Shown here piece after piece: positions 1 to 8,777 of a stretch of 46,277 nucleotides of DNA. Source of the DNA: DAISJI01 sp964559835 (GTDB lineage Bacteria; Acidobacteriota; Terriglobia; Terriglobales; Acidobacteriaceae); assembly GCA_964559835.1 (NCBI GenBank), contig CAZLJE010000039.1:1-46277 (forward strand). Reading direction: 5' to 3'. Position 1 is the stretch's first letter; each line of letters begins with the position of its first letter. Below the pieces are notes generated by a model. It was not told the DNA's origin. It saw nothing but the letters and a program-made list of their open reading frames with translations, and did no database searches. The translations under genes were made by a program, and so were the position numbers.

Positions 1-82
1 ACTTCGTCTAACCACTCTCGTCTTGCAGGCCGGCGGCGGACCATACATTATCGTAAGTATGCGCTTTTTATTTGCTGCAACG

Positions 83-856
83 CTAACGCCTATGCTTAAT
101 TGCAACGATGGCGAGAAATACTCCTGCCCACACGGACACAATCACGGCGGCGTCTCTGATATACGGCCACGCATTTGCCGTCGTTCCAATTCGTAAGGCG
201 CGACCGCACCATACAATCGCGACTGAGCAAGCAGCCACCAAGGCGAACGTGGTTATCAAAGAAAAGGTCGAGGGAGACTCGAATCCACCTTCTCTCTTCC
301 AACGTTCTTCTTTTCGAAGCTTTCGCTCCTCACTGGTTGTCACGGCTTGTTTCCTTGATGGGACAAACCTTTTACATCTGAATACCTGCACGTTTTCAGC
401 GTCAACGAGTGACAACAGGCCTTCACACAAGTATCCGCCTTTCATTCGCTGATCTGACGAAGAAAAAGCGCAAAGGTGCGTGAAGCCGATTTCACAATAA
501 TTAGCCGTCGCGTCGCCTGCGACAAACGCTTTATCTCGTTCCGCGAGATCAGCAAGGACTTCAGCCGTAGCCGGGGATTGATCAGCCACCGCCTGAATCA
601 TTCCACACACAATTGCGCCCACTAGCAACATCTGCAGCCGGTTTACGGCCCTCAGGCACTGTATCGCATGCAGATACTCGCACCGAAACAGAACGCCTTC
701 ACTGACCCTAACTCTAAAGAATAGTGAACCGAACAGCTCTCTTTTCGGCAATCCGAGAAACAGCAATGGTCGAGTTAATACGCGATCGTCACGCCTTGTA
801 ACAGTGCTCTCTCTGGAGAGAGCTGTTGATTGTGGCTGGTCACGTGCAACACTCAC
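83..856 (-). CDS. Hypothetical membrane protein
   Basis: No family is recognised. The translated frame shows three hydrophobic stretches: one near residues 74-90 (LQMLLVGAIVCGMIQAV) and two near the C terminus, separated by a short polar loop. A soluble section of roughly 100 residues with several cysteines lies between the first and second. The C terminus is basic (KHRR). The start is unsure: the GTG at 856 has no clear Shine-Dalgarno sequence, and an internal start just before the first hydrophobic segment would make that segment a signal anchor. The region is less GC-rich in third positions than the genes around it, so recent acquisition or a spurious call are both possible. Confidence 0.4.
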   Translation of the reverse strand: MSVARDQPQSTALSRESTVTRRDDRVLTRPLLFLGLPKRELFGSLFFRVRVSEGVLFRCEYLHAIQCLRAVNRLQMLLVGAIVCGMIQAVADQSPATAEVLADLAERDKAFVAGDATANYCEIGFTHLCAFSSSDQRMKGGYLCEGLLSLVDAENVQVFRCKRFVPSRKQAVTTSEERKLRKEERWKREGGFESPSTFSLITTFALVAACSVAIVWCGRALRIGTTANAWPYIRDAAVIVSVWAGVFLAIVAIKHRR

Positions 857-958
857 ATGAGAAGGATTGGACGAGTTAGTGGGTGCCTTCTCCTTTACTC
901 TCCTGTTTCCCTAGAGGCGCCGCCACCCCGCAGCCTCCATTCCGCAGGAGAGTCATTA

Positions 959-3497
959 ATGCGGTTACTCCGGACGCGAGCAACAAGCGCACTTTTCGTC
1001 GCATGCCCTCTTAATCCTTTCCGCGGTGACTCAGTCGTGGGCACAGATCAATATCCCCACGTATCACAACGACAATGGCAGGACGGGCGCGAATTCCAAC
1101 GAAACCTCTCTTACTCCTGCCAACGTGAATATGAGTTCGTTCGGCTTGGCCTTCACTTCGGCGATTCCTGACGGCAACAAGGTCTATGCCCAGCCACTCT
1201 ACGTCGCGAACGTCAACATCGCGGGACAGGGGACGCACAACGTCGTGATCGTTGCGACCATGGGAGACATGGTCTATGCCTTCGACGCGGATGGACTCTC
1301 CAATTCGCCCTTGTGGACCGCTGACCTAAGCAACTCGGCAAATGGTGGCGCGCCCATTCCCTGTAATGACGTGACCGGCAGCGATGCCGCAGGTTGCTAC
1401 CTGGGACCGGTGATCGGCATTCTCTCCACCCCCGTCATTGATACAGGCAGTGGAACGCTTTATGCCGTCGCGCAGACCGAGGAGAACAGCGCGATCGTGG
1501 AGCGGCTGCACGCGCTCGACATCGGTTCCGGCGGAGAGAAGTTTGGTGGACCGGTGGTGATCCAGGGATCGGTTCCCGGCACTGGCGCCGGCAGCGACGG
1601 CCAGAACATCGCGTTTAATCCCAAGATCCAGAACCAGCGCTCGGCGCTCCTGCTGGCGAATGGACGTGTCTACATCGCGTGGGGAAGTTACGGCGACGCG
1701 GCTGCTCCTTATCACGGCTGGGTGATGGCATACGACGCCACGACACTGGCGCAGGTTGCGATCTGGAACAACACGCCCAATGGCAGTGCCGGCGGCATAT
1801 GGACGCCCGGCGACCTGATGGCCGACGCCAGCGGCAATATCTTCGTCACCAGCGGCAATGGCGACAGCACCGCCCAGTCCGGCGGGACCGAATATTCCAA
1901 TTCGGTGGTCAAGCTGGATTCCTCGCTGAATGTTCTGGACTTCTTCATGCCGCCCAACGTTTCCGACCTCAACACCAACGACCTCGACCTGAATGGCGGA
2001 GGGTTTGTCGATACTGGTGCGGGTCTGCTGATCGGCGGCGGCAAGGATGGAACGATCTACGTCATCGATGGCAACCACCTCGGCGGTTGGGACCCGAATG
2101 GCGGCAACGTGGTGCAGTCCTTCCCGAACGCGCTCGGTGGATCGGGATGTCAGAGTGATGGTTGCCTCTTTGCATTGCCGGCCATATCCAATGGCATCGT
2201 CTCGTTCATCGGGCCGAATGACGTTTTGAAAGTCCTCAGCTTCTCGAACAATGCACTGAGCGGTCCTACCTCGCAGGGCACTACCGTCTTCAGCATACGT
2301 GGTGCTCCGCCAAGCATTTCTTCCAACTCCGGAAACAACGCGGTCCTTTGGGCGGTGGATGTGGGCGATGCCAACGGCAACCGCCTCATTCTTCATGCCT
2401 ATGACGCGACGAACGCGGCACGCGAATTGTGGAACAGCGACCAGTCTGGCGGTGCGGATGCGCTCGGCAATGGTGCGCTGTTTATTCCACCTACGGTCGC
2501 CAATGGCCGTGTCTACGTGGCTGCCACAGGACAGCTCGTCGCCTATGCGCTGAAGAACGGGAGCGGTGGAGGAACTGGCGGGGGTGGCGGTGGCGGAAGC
2601 TGCGCGGCGCCATCCAGCCCAGGCGTGAACATCTGCTCCCCAGTGAACGGATCGACGGTCACTTCACCGTTTACGATCTCTGCCGCGGGCACCGATTCGA
2701 GCCAAACTCAGGGAATGGATGTGTGGCTCGACGGCCAGAAGCTCAGCTGGTTCGGCGGCACGAATACTGTCAACATTCAACAGTCGCCCTCGGCGGGTTC
2801 GCATCAGCTCGACATTTACGCTGTCGGCAGTAACAACGAGTTGCAGCACTCGACCTCGATCTTTACCGTGGGTAGCTCGTCTGGTGGCAGCACGGGCGGA
2901 ACTGGCGGCGGAAGCTGCAGCCAGCCGTCGAGTCCGGGCGTGAACATCTGCTCACCGACGAAGGGATCCAGCGTCAGTTCGCCGGTGACTATCTCTGCCG
3001 CCGGACGCAATGCCGGCAGCACAGATGGCATGGACGTCTGGATCGACGGCGCCAAGCTCGGATTCTTCCAAGGTACCACCGTGAGTACTCAAGCGACGCT
3101 CGCTGCCGGAAGCCATCAATTAGACATCTATGCCGTCGGGAGCGATGGTTCGCTCCAACAAAGTACCGTCATCTTCACCGTTACCAGCAGCTCCGGAGGC
3201 GGCACCAGTGGTAGCAGCGCGTGTTCACCGCCTACGGGCCCTGGCGTAGTGATCTGTAGCCCACCGAATGGTTCGACGCAATCCTCGTCGTTCCACATCC
3301 TGGCGTATGGCATGAACAGCGGTTCGACGTCAGGCATGGACGTGTGGCTGGATGGTAACAAAGTCGGATGGTTCGGCGGCACGACGACTGTGGATACGAG
3401 CGCCAGCGCCGCGTCGGGCTCGCACCAACTCGACATCTACGCCGTGGGTACTGACGGCTCACTCGAGAAGGCCACGTCTATTTTTACGACGCCATAG
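959..3497 (+). CDS. Secreted PQQ-like beta-propeller protein with three Ig-like domains; apparent frameshift in the signal peptide
   Basis: The first ~510 residues form a PQQ/BamB-type beta-propeller, with recurring blade motifs such as VYAFDADG, GTLYAVAQTEE, GTIYVIDG and GRVYVAATGQLVAY. Three ~85-residue Ig-like repeats follow, separated by Gly/Ser-rich linkers; each begins with a Cys pair (C..P..PGVxIC) and contains GMDVWxDG and HQLDIYAVG. The ATG at 959 has a good Shine-Dalgarno (AGGAGA, 946-951) but reads in another frame from the body of the gene. Removing one T from the TTTT run at 993-996 joins the frames and gives a normal signal peptide ending SAVTQSWA before Gln. In the body frame the first usual start is GTG 1026, which leaves no signal peptide. 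The role is probably a cell-surface or extracellular binding protein. It shares its Ig-like module with the genes at 25.8 and 28.5 kb. Confidence 0.75.
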
Positions 3498-3600
3498 TCA
3501 CGAAGCTCGCGTCGCTCATTGTGCCGCAGAAGATGATGACGAGTGATAACAGGCTTCACGTAAGTGTGCGCTTTTCGTTCGCCAGTTTGCAACGGTGTCA

Positions 3601-4713
3601 CTAGGAGTTTGCAGCTTCGCTTTCGCTGCGGAGACGCTTCGCTTCGGCCAGCAGCGACATGCTGTGCATCAGGTTTTGCAGGGTGATGATGCCGACCAGG
3701 CGCCCGCCGTGGACCACCGGCAATAAGGTCACGCCCTGGTTGGTGAGCTTGCGGAAGGCGGAGGCCAGCGTGTCGCCCGAATTCGCGGCCGAGAAGACGC
3801 GGTTCATCACCGACTGCACGTAGCCGTTGCCGCTGGCACGCAGTGCGTCCACGATCCGCTGGCGCGATACCACACCGACCATGTCGCTGCCGCGCACGAC
3901 CGGAAAATCGTCCTGCAGCGTGTGCACGGCCTTGTGCAGCGCGTCTTCCAGCGTGTCGGCGGGCGAGAGCGTAGAGAAATCGGTGAGCATCACGTCTTCG
4001 AGCCGCACCTGGGACAAGACGGCGTGGAAGACAGCGTGACGGTCCTCCAGTTGCGCGGCGAGGAAGAGGAAGAAGCCGATCATCATCAGCCAGGTGTTCC
4101 AGATCCCAAGCAGGATGAACGCCAGCGCAAATCCTTGTCCGATGCTGACCGCACGACGCGTCGCGCGCACCCGGTCCATGCGCGCCGCGAGCACTGCCCG
4201 GACCACGCGCCCGCCGTCCAGCGGATATGCCGGAAGGAAATTGATGGCCGCCAGGAACACGTTCATCCAGACGAAGCTGCGCGGCAGGTTGCCGACGAAT
4301 ATTAGCGGCTGTTGCACCAGCGATTGCTCGGGGGCGATGCCGTAGAGGATTCCGGCGCCGACGAATGCAAGAAAGATATTGACCAGCGGGCCCGCCAGGG
4401 CGACGCGGATTTCATCGCGCACGGTGGGCGGGTCGCGGTCGGGCTCCTCCTGGATGGCAACGCCGCCGATGGGCATCAGCAGCACGGGGCGCGCGTGACG
4501 GTTCTGGTGCATGGCGGCGAGGCGGTGTCCGATCTCGTGCAGCAGCACCGAGGCGAGTACGAGAAAAGTGAGGGCCACGCCGCGGGCAAGTACGTCAGGG
4601 CCCAGTTGTACGTAGTCGTTCATCCAGACGAACGCGAGCAGGAATAGGAACGACACGTGGATGCGGAGGTCGATCCCGAAGATCCGACCCGCATAGATGG
4701 ATAAAGAACGCAT
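3601..4713 (-). CDS. Site-2 protease family (M50) membrane metalloprotease with C-terminal CBS domains
   Basis: This is an intramembrane zinc metalloprotease of the SpoIVFB/S2P class. The HExxH motif is visible as HEIGH at residues 59-63 inside a hydrophobic helix, and the second metal-ligand motif appears as PLDGGR with Asp near 166. About five or six membrane segments occupy residues 15-225. Two CBS motifs follow (about 235-360), ending in VVHGGRLVGIITLQNL, so activity is probably tuned by an adenosine ligand. ATG 4713 is preferred over the in-frame start at 4758 because the extra 15 residues come from an intergenic repeat. The gene is divergent from rsmD; no substrate is suggested by the context. 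Confidence 0.88.
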   Translation of the reverse strand: MRSLSIYAGRIFGIDLRIHVSFLFLLAFVWMNDYVQLGPDVLARGVALTFLVLASVLLHEIGHRLAAMHQNRHARPVLLMPIGGVAIQEEPDRDPPTVRDEIRVALAGPLVNIFLAFVGAGILYGIAPEQSLVQQPLIFVGNLPRSFVWMNVFLAAINFLPAYPLDGGRVVRAVLAARMDRVRATRRAVSIGQGFALAFILLGIWNTWLMMIGFFLFLAAQLEDRHAVFHAVLSQVRLEDVMLTDFSTLSPADTLEDALHKAVHTLQDDFPVVRGSDMVGVVSRQRIVDALRASGNGYVQSVMNRVFSAANSGDTLASAFRKLTNQGVTLLPVVHGGRLVGIITLQNLMHSMSLLAEAKRLRSESEAANS

Positions 4714-4730
4714 GTACACCGATTGTAGAT

Positions 4731-4827
4731 TTGAAATTCGAGAATTGGAAATCAGCACAAAGTACCAAGTACCAAGACTGGATGCTTAGAATGAGTGTCG
4801 TATGCTGAGCACTGACCACTGAGCACT
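4731..4827. repeat. 7-bp-period intergenic repeat words
   Basis: The gap between the M50 protease and rsmD carries short runs of near-tandem heptamers: AAGTACC-type words around 4758-4773 and TGAGCAC/TGACCAC words at 4806-4827. The same 7-bp periodicity with other words recurs in many gaps of this window. Confidence 0.6.
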
Positions 4828-4832
4828 TTTTT

Positions 4833-5396
4833 ATGCGCGTGATCGCCGGACAATTCCGCAGCCGTCCGCTGAAGTCCTTGGCGGGGATGGATACGCGTCC
4901 GACCTCGGACAAGCTGCGCGAGACCTTGTTCAATGTCCTGACGGCCGGGACTCCCGATGCGCTCGCCGGCAGCGTGTGGCTCGACGTGTTCGCTGGAACG
5001 GGAGCGGTGGGCATCGAGGCATTGAGCCGCGGAGCGCGCAGCGTGTACTTCATCGAGTCGTCGGGGAAGGCGGCGGGCTTGATCCGCGCGAACCTCAAAT
5101 CGCTCGGCATCAGCGAGGGATTCGAAGTCGTCGAGCGTGAGGCGGACCGCGCCCTGCGCCTGCTCGATAGCCAGGCCATCCGGGCCGACTACGTCTTCCT
5201 CGATCCGCCGTACCGGATGCACGAGGAGTACGAGGAGGCGCTCGGATTTCTATCCCAATCGCAGATGCTGCACCCGGCATCGACGGTGATCGCCGAGCAC
5301 GACAAGCGATTCGATCCCGGCGAGAAGGTGGGGGCGCTGGTCAGGAGCCGGGTTTTGCAACAGGGAGATGCGGCGCTGAGCTTCTATAAGATCTAA
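4833..5396 (+). CDS. rsmD: 16S rRNA (guanine(966)-N(2))-methyltransferase RsmD
   Basis: This SAM-dependent methyltransferase makes m2G966 in 16S rRNA during 30S assembly. The N terminus MRVIAGQFRSRPL and the following RPTSDKLRETLFNVL are RsmD signatures. The SAM-binding motif I is DVFAGTGAVGIEALSRGA (about residues 50-67), and the catalytic DPPY motif is present (FLDPPYRM, about 129-136). At 187 aa it has the usual family length. The usual partner coaD is not next to it. The TAA stop lies within the first unit of a heptamer array that fills the gap to the convergent gene. Confidence 0.95.
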   Translation: MRVIAGQFRSRPLKSLAGMDTRPTSDKLRETLFNVLTAGTPDALAGSVWLDVFAGTGAVGIEALSRGARSVYFIESSGKAAGLIRANLKSLGISEGFEVVEREADRALRLLDSQAIRADYVFLDPPYRMHEEYEEALGFLSQSQMLHPASTVIAEHDKRFDPGEKVGALVRSRVLQQGDAALSFYKI

Positions 5397-5493
5397 GTAC
5401 GAAGTACGAAGTACGAAGTACCAAGTACCAAGTACCAAGTACCAAGTACCAAGTTCTGCGATTTTGGTACTTGGTACTTCGCACTTCGTACTT
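5395..5493. repeat. Inverted heptamer array between convergent genes
   Basis: Three AAGTACG units are followed by five AAGTACC units in perfect 7-bp register (5395-5450). After a short spacer (GTTCTGCGATTTT) comes a complementary arm built from GGTACTT and CGTACTT words (about 5465-5493). The two arms can pair into a long hairpin. The array spans exactly from the stop of rsmD to the stop of the convergent gene, so a bidirectional transcription terminator is a plausible role (inference). Confidence 0.85.
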
Positions 5494-6045
5494 CTACATA
5501 ATCAAATCTTCGGCGCGGCGGTAGATCGGGTGCTGGCGCTCGGCGAGGTCGTTCTTCACCTGGTTCAGCCCGTACACGCATTCCTCGAATCGGTCGGAAA
5601 GCTTGGCGAACAGCGGCGCGGCCTTGGCGTACTCCCACACGTCGAACTTGGAGACGATGTAGTAGCTCTCCTTGCCGGCGCGGATGAAGTCGACGAAGTT
5701 CTCGACGCGCTGCCGGCGCAGGCGGAAGTGATTGATGGCCTCGGGGAACATGCCGCTGAAGAACAGCGTGTAGTCGCCGATGTGCTTGCGGACCTGGCGC
5801 TCGCGGTCGAACGACGGCGCCTCGCCGTAGATCGGGTTCGATTCCAGCAGCATCTCGCCGACGTCGCACAACGGGCGTCCCTCGGCGCTGCGGAGCTTGT
5901 AGAGTTCCTCGACCTCGCAGAAATCGGCGAGTATGGCGGCGACGTAATGCGTGACTTCCTCGTCGTGCATGCCGAGGCTGTTCTCGAAATGGTCGGTAAC
6001 CAGTTCGCTGAAAAACTGGCGCAGCGGATGCGATTCAGAGATCAT
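5494..6045 (-). CDS. Conserved hypothetical protein, about 183 aa
   Basis: This is a soluble, mostly alpha-helical protein with no domain I can name. It begins MISESHPLRQFFSELV and is rich in charged and aromatic residues (HYVAAILADFCEVEELYKL, FDVWEYAKAAPLFAKLSDRF). No signal peptide or membrane segment is seen. ATG 6045 is chosen over the longer frame (6144) because a purine-rich GTGAGGG ribosome site precedes it and the upstream residues look non-coding. The TAG stop abuts the heptamer array shared with rsmD. The context gives no function. Confidence 0.75.
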   Translation of the reverse strand: MISESHPLRQFFSELVTDHFENSLGMHDEEVTHYVAAILADFCEVEELYKLRSAEGRPLCDVGEMLLESNPIYGEAPSFDRERQVRKHIGDYTLFFSGMFPEAINHFRLRRQRVENFVDFIRAGKESYYIVSKFDVWEYAKAAPLFAKLSDRFEECVYGLNQVKNDLAERQHPIYRRAEDLIM

Positions 6046-6253
6046 TCGCGTTCCCTCACCCCGCGCTGTGAAGTGCTCTTGAGCGCGAGTTTGCCCCCAC
6101 TTCGTCACAGATGCAAGTGACGTTTGTGCTCCATTCAGTAACACAGGGGCTACTCCATTGGACGCGCAGAGCTGCCAGTTGGTTGGAGCAGCAGCTTTGG
6201 CAGAGACGAGGAGAGAGTGCTAAAAAACGGTTGTACGTTGTAGGTTGTAGGTT

Positions 6254-6442
6254 ATGAGCGGAGAAGTCGACGCAACGCGCTACCAGTGCGCCGGGTGTGG
6301 GGAGTGGAACGAGACGACCGTGGACCCCAGCGGCGGGCGCAAGCAGGAGTACGTCGAAGACTGCCAGGTATGCTGCAAGCCCAACGTGCTCCGCGTCGAG
6401 TGGGCGGACGGAGAATGGTGGGTGACGGCAGAGCTGGAATAA
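6254..6442 (+). CDS. CPXCG-motif cysteine-rich protein
   Basis: This 62-residue protein matches the small family of putative zinc-binding CPXCG proteins. It has a paired-Cys knuckle at C12/C15 (CAGCGE), the family motif VDPSGG, and a second cluster in EDCQVCCKP (C37, C40, C41) followed by an EW-rich tail. The usual Pro of CPxCG is replaced by Ala. The function of the family is unknown. The start follows a TTGTAGG heptamer-type repeat, and the DinB gene comes 56 nt downstream. Confidence 0.8.
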   Translation: MSGEVDATRYQCAGCGEWNETTVDPSGGRKQEYVEDCQVCCKPNVLRVEWADGEWWVTAELE

Positions 6443-6498
6443 AGTCCAAAACCATTTTTGATTTTCGATTGCCGATTGCCGATTTGTCAGGTGCTCGA

Positions 6499-6960
6499 AT
6501 GCTTGAGACGCTGATCCGACTATTCAGATATGACGCTTGGGCGAATGAGGAAGTGCTGCGGTCGCTACGGACGGCCGGCCATCCACCGGAGCGCGCGATC
6601 AGATTGCTGGCGCATATCGCGAGCACGCAGTGGCTGTGGCTGGAGCGGATGAAGAGCATGCCGCAGTCATTGCCGGTCTGGCCGGAGTGGACGCTGGACG
6701 AGATCGAGGCGCAGCTCCCGCGGCTCAAGCGCGAGTGGAAGGTCTTCCTCGGCGAGAAGAAGGCGCCGGACCTGGCGCTGCGCTTCCAATACACGAATAC
6801 CAAGGGCGAGCACTTCAGCAGCACCATCGGGGATACGGCGATGCACGTCGCCCTGCACGGCGCATATCATCGCGGGCAGATCGCCATGCTTGTGCGCGAT
6901 TCGGGAGCCGAGCCGGCGTACACCGACTTCATTCACGCGGTGAGGACGGGGAAAATCTGA
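6499..6960 (+). CDS. DinB/YfiT-type four-helix protein
   Basis: This 153-aa protein has the DinB-family four-helix-bundle pattern. The N-terminal segment LIRLFRYDAWANEEVL is characteristic, the first metal-ligand His lies in LLAHIASTQWLWLER, and the second His pair lies in MHVALHGAYHRGQIAMLVR. The C terminus ending DFIHAV is also typical. Members are metal-dependent, often thiol-linked transferases or stress proteins; the substrate is unknown here. ATG 6499 is chosen because the longer frame upstream reads through the CPXCG gene and a repeat. Confidence 0.85.
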   Translation: MLETLIRLFRYDAWANEEVLRSLRTAGHPPERAIRLLAHIASTQWLWLERMKSMPQSLPVWPEWTLDEIEAQLPRLKREWKVFLGEKKAPDLALRFQYTNTKGEHFSSTIGDTAMHVALHGAYHRGQIAMLVRDSGAEPAYTDFIHAVRTGKI

Positions 6961-6973
6961 AGGCAGTCGCAAG

Positions 6974-7417
6974 TTGTCAGTTGCCAGTTGCCAATTGAAA
7001 ACCGACCAGCAAACCCGGCCCGCTGGAGTGTCGGCGATCGCGTGCATTTTCTTCTTCGCCGGGGCGGCCTGTATTGTGACCGCGGCGTGTACTGCGGCGG
7101 GCGTGTGGCCGCTGGCGTGGGGACGTTACCTGCTCGGTGACCTGGTAACGATGGGGCCGGCGGTGTTCGTCGTGGTGGCGTTGATTTATGCGGCGATTGC
7201 GGTGGGATTACTCCTGCTGAAGAACTGGGCGCGCCGCCTGGCGATCGTCGTAGCGGCAGTCGGGCTCTATTTCCTGGTCGCGCCGATCTCAAGCGCCGTG
7301 GTTGACCTGCGAATCGGCGCGATCGCGTTGAATGGGGCGCAGATCATCTTGCGGGTCGTCGTGCTTTGGTATTTGTTGCAGGAAGAAGTGCATCACGCAT
7401 TCGCGAGTAATGAGTAA
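6974..7417 (+). CDS. Small integral membrane protein
   Basis: Four hydrophobic segments cover most of the protein: AIACIFFFAGAACIVTAA, GPAVFVVVALIYAAIAVGLLLL, LAIVVAAVGLYFLVA and AQIILRVVVLWYLL. It resembles the many uncharacterised four-TM proteins of Acidobacteriota. The TTG at 6974 is uncertain because the first residues are encoded by AGTTGCC heptamer repeats; TTG 6995 or GTG 7028 would also keep all membrane segments. The last residues (ASNE) and the stop codon are encoded inside the next heptamer array. Confidence 0.6.
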   Translation: MSVASCQLKTDQQTRPAGVSAIACIFFFAGAACIVTAACTAAGVWPLAWGRYLLGDLVTMGPAVFVVVALIYAAIAVGLLLLKNWARRLAIVVAAVGLYFLVAPISSAVVDLRIGAIALNGAQIILRVVVLWYLLQEEVHHAFASNE

Positions 7418-7493
7418 TAAGTAATGAGTAATGAGAGCTCAAATTCGGTATTGCGAGACCCTTATTACTTATTACTTATTACTTATTGTTACT
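7406..7493. repeat. Inverted heptamer array spanning two convergent gene ends
   Basis: The left arm is four heptamers alternating AGTAATG and AGTAATA (7406-7434). A 27-nt loop follows, then a complementary arm of TTATTAC/CTTATTA words (about 7461-7493). The stop codon at 7415-7417 and the stop of the histidine kinase at 7472-7474 both lie inside the array. Confidence 0.85.
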
Positions 7494-8584
7494 GCCTCCC
7501 TCCGCACCGGCAGCGTGACTTCGAACCTCGTGCCGTGCCCCGCCTCGCTGCTCACGTCGATGTGTCCGCCGTGGTCTTCCACGATCCGCTTCGCAAGCGA
7601 CAACCCCAACCCGGTGCCTTTTCCTTTGGTCGTGTAAAACGGGCGGAAAATATTGGGCAGATGTTCCGCCGCAATGCCGGAGCCATTGTCGCTGACGGTG
7701 ACGCTGGCGCTGTGGTCAAAATGCCCGATCGCCACGCGCACCTCGCCCGGCCCGTCGATCGCCTGGATGGAATTCAGCAGCAGGTTGAGCAAGACCTGGT
7801 GGATCTGTGCGCTGTCGTGTTCGACAGGCGCCAACTCCGCGTCCTTGATGAAATCGACCTTCACAGGTTTGGCGAGCGTCTGCTGGCGGGCGAAAGTCAC
7901 CGCGTGCTCGACGGTCGCGTTCAAGTCGCTTAAACGATACTCCGGCGCCTTCGGCCGCGCCGTCTCCAGCAGGTCGGTGACGATGCGATTGACGCGCAGC
8001 ACCTCGTGCCGCACTTCCTTCACCACGTCACGCGCCGGGCTGCTTTCCGGCAGGTCGCGATTGACGATGTCCATAACGCCCGCGATACCGGCGAGCGGAT
8101 TGCGGATCTCGTGCGCCAGGCCCGCCGCCAGTTCGCCCAGCGTCGCCAGGTGTTCAGCGCGGGACATCTGCGTGCGGTAGAGACGCTGGATCTCCTGCCG
8201 GCTCTCGCGCAACTGCTGCACCATGTCGTTGAAATTCCGGCCGAGGTCGCCGATGTCGTCGTTTCGATCAGCAAAGCTTACAGTGACCGTGAGGTCGCCG
8301 TCGCGCACGCGCTCGATCTTCTCCTGGAGTTCGAGCATGGGCCGGCTGACGATGAACCCGAGCGTCACCACCAGCACGCTGCAGATACAGATCGCTCCGA
8401 CAGCGGCGACCACCAGGACGCTCTTCTGTTCCTCGATGCCGAGCGAGATGGTGACCAGGATGAAGAGCAGCAGCCCGTTCAGCAACACCGCGAGAACCGG
8501 CAGTATCGCTTTCAAGCGCCAATTGAGACGGACTGCCAACAAGAACTCCTGACCAGTAATAAGTAACAAGTTGCGTGAAGCCAC
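7472..8584 (-). CDS. HAMP-domain sensor histidine kinase
   Basis: This is a membrane-bound two-component kinase. Two hydrophobic helices (about residues 26-48 and 56-80) are separated by only a few residues, so there is essentially no periplasmic sensor. A HAMP linker follows (about 80-135), then a HisKA domain with H158 in GLAHEIRNPLAGI. The HATPase_c domain shows the N box (LLNLLLNSIQAI), G1 (VSDNGSGI) and G2 (GKGTGLGLSLAKRIVEDHGG). No response regulator is adjacent. GTG 8584 has a GGAG ribosome site; a TTG at 8539 behind CAGGAG is an alternative, since the first ~10 residues are partly encoded by heptamer repeats. The C terminus is also repeat-encoded. Confidence 0.9.
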   Translation of the reverse strand: MASRNLLLITGQEFLLAVRLNWRLKAILPVLAVLLNGLLLFILVTISLGIEEQKSVLVVAAVGAICICSVLVVTLGFIVSRPMLELQEKIERVRDGDLTVTVSFADRNDDIGDLGRNFNDMVQQLRESRQEIQRLYRTQMSRAEHLATLGELAAGLAHEIRNPLAGIAGVMDIVNRDLPESSPARDVVKEVRHEVLRVNRIVTDLLETARPKAPEYRLSDLNATVEHAVTFARQQTLAKPVKVDFIKDAELAPVEHDSAQIHQVLLNLLLNSIQAIDGPGEVRVAIGHFDHSASVTVSDNGSGIAAEHLPNIFRPFYTTKGKGTGLGLSLAKRIVEDHGGHIDVSSEAGHGTRFEVTLPVRREAVTISNK

Positions 8585-8630
8585 TTGATGTGCTCCGCGT
8601 CTCAGACTTATTACTCATTACTTATTACTG
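8554..8630. repeat. Heptamer inverted repeat at the kinase 5' end
   Basis: AGTAATA and AGTAACA words (8554-8569) face a complementary CTTATTA/CTCATTA/CTTATTA arm (8607-8630). The left arm lies inside the first codons of the annotated histidine kinase. Confidence 0.7.
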
Positions 8631-8660
8631 AAAAAAGGCCCCGCCACGGCGAGCGGGGCC
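8631..8660 (-). terminator. Rho-independent terminator of the ccsA operon
   Basis: The 8-bp stem GGCCCCGC/GCGGGGCC (8637-8644 with 8653-8660) has an 8-nt loop and, on the minus strand, is followed by six U residues. It lies 118 nt after the ccsA stop. Confidence 0.85.
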
Positions 8661-8777
8661 GAGTTCAGTACTGAGTGCTGGTACCAAGTACCGAGAAAAA
8701 TCGTATTTGCCTTTCGCGATTCGTAATTTCCAACTCGATGACGCAACAACTGACAACTGACAACTAGCAACTGGTTT

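Noticed and set aside
5395..5493. Possible CRISPR array
   Set aside because: The units are tandem 7-mers without unique spacers; no cas genes are present anywhere in the window.
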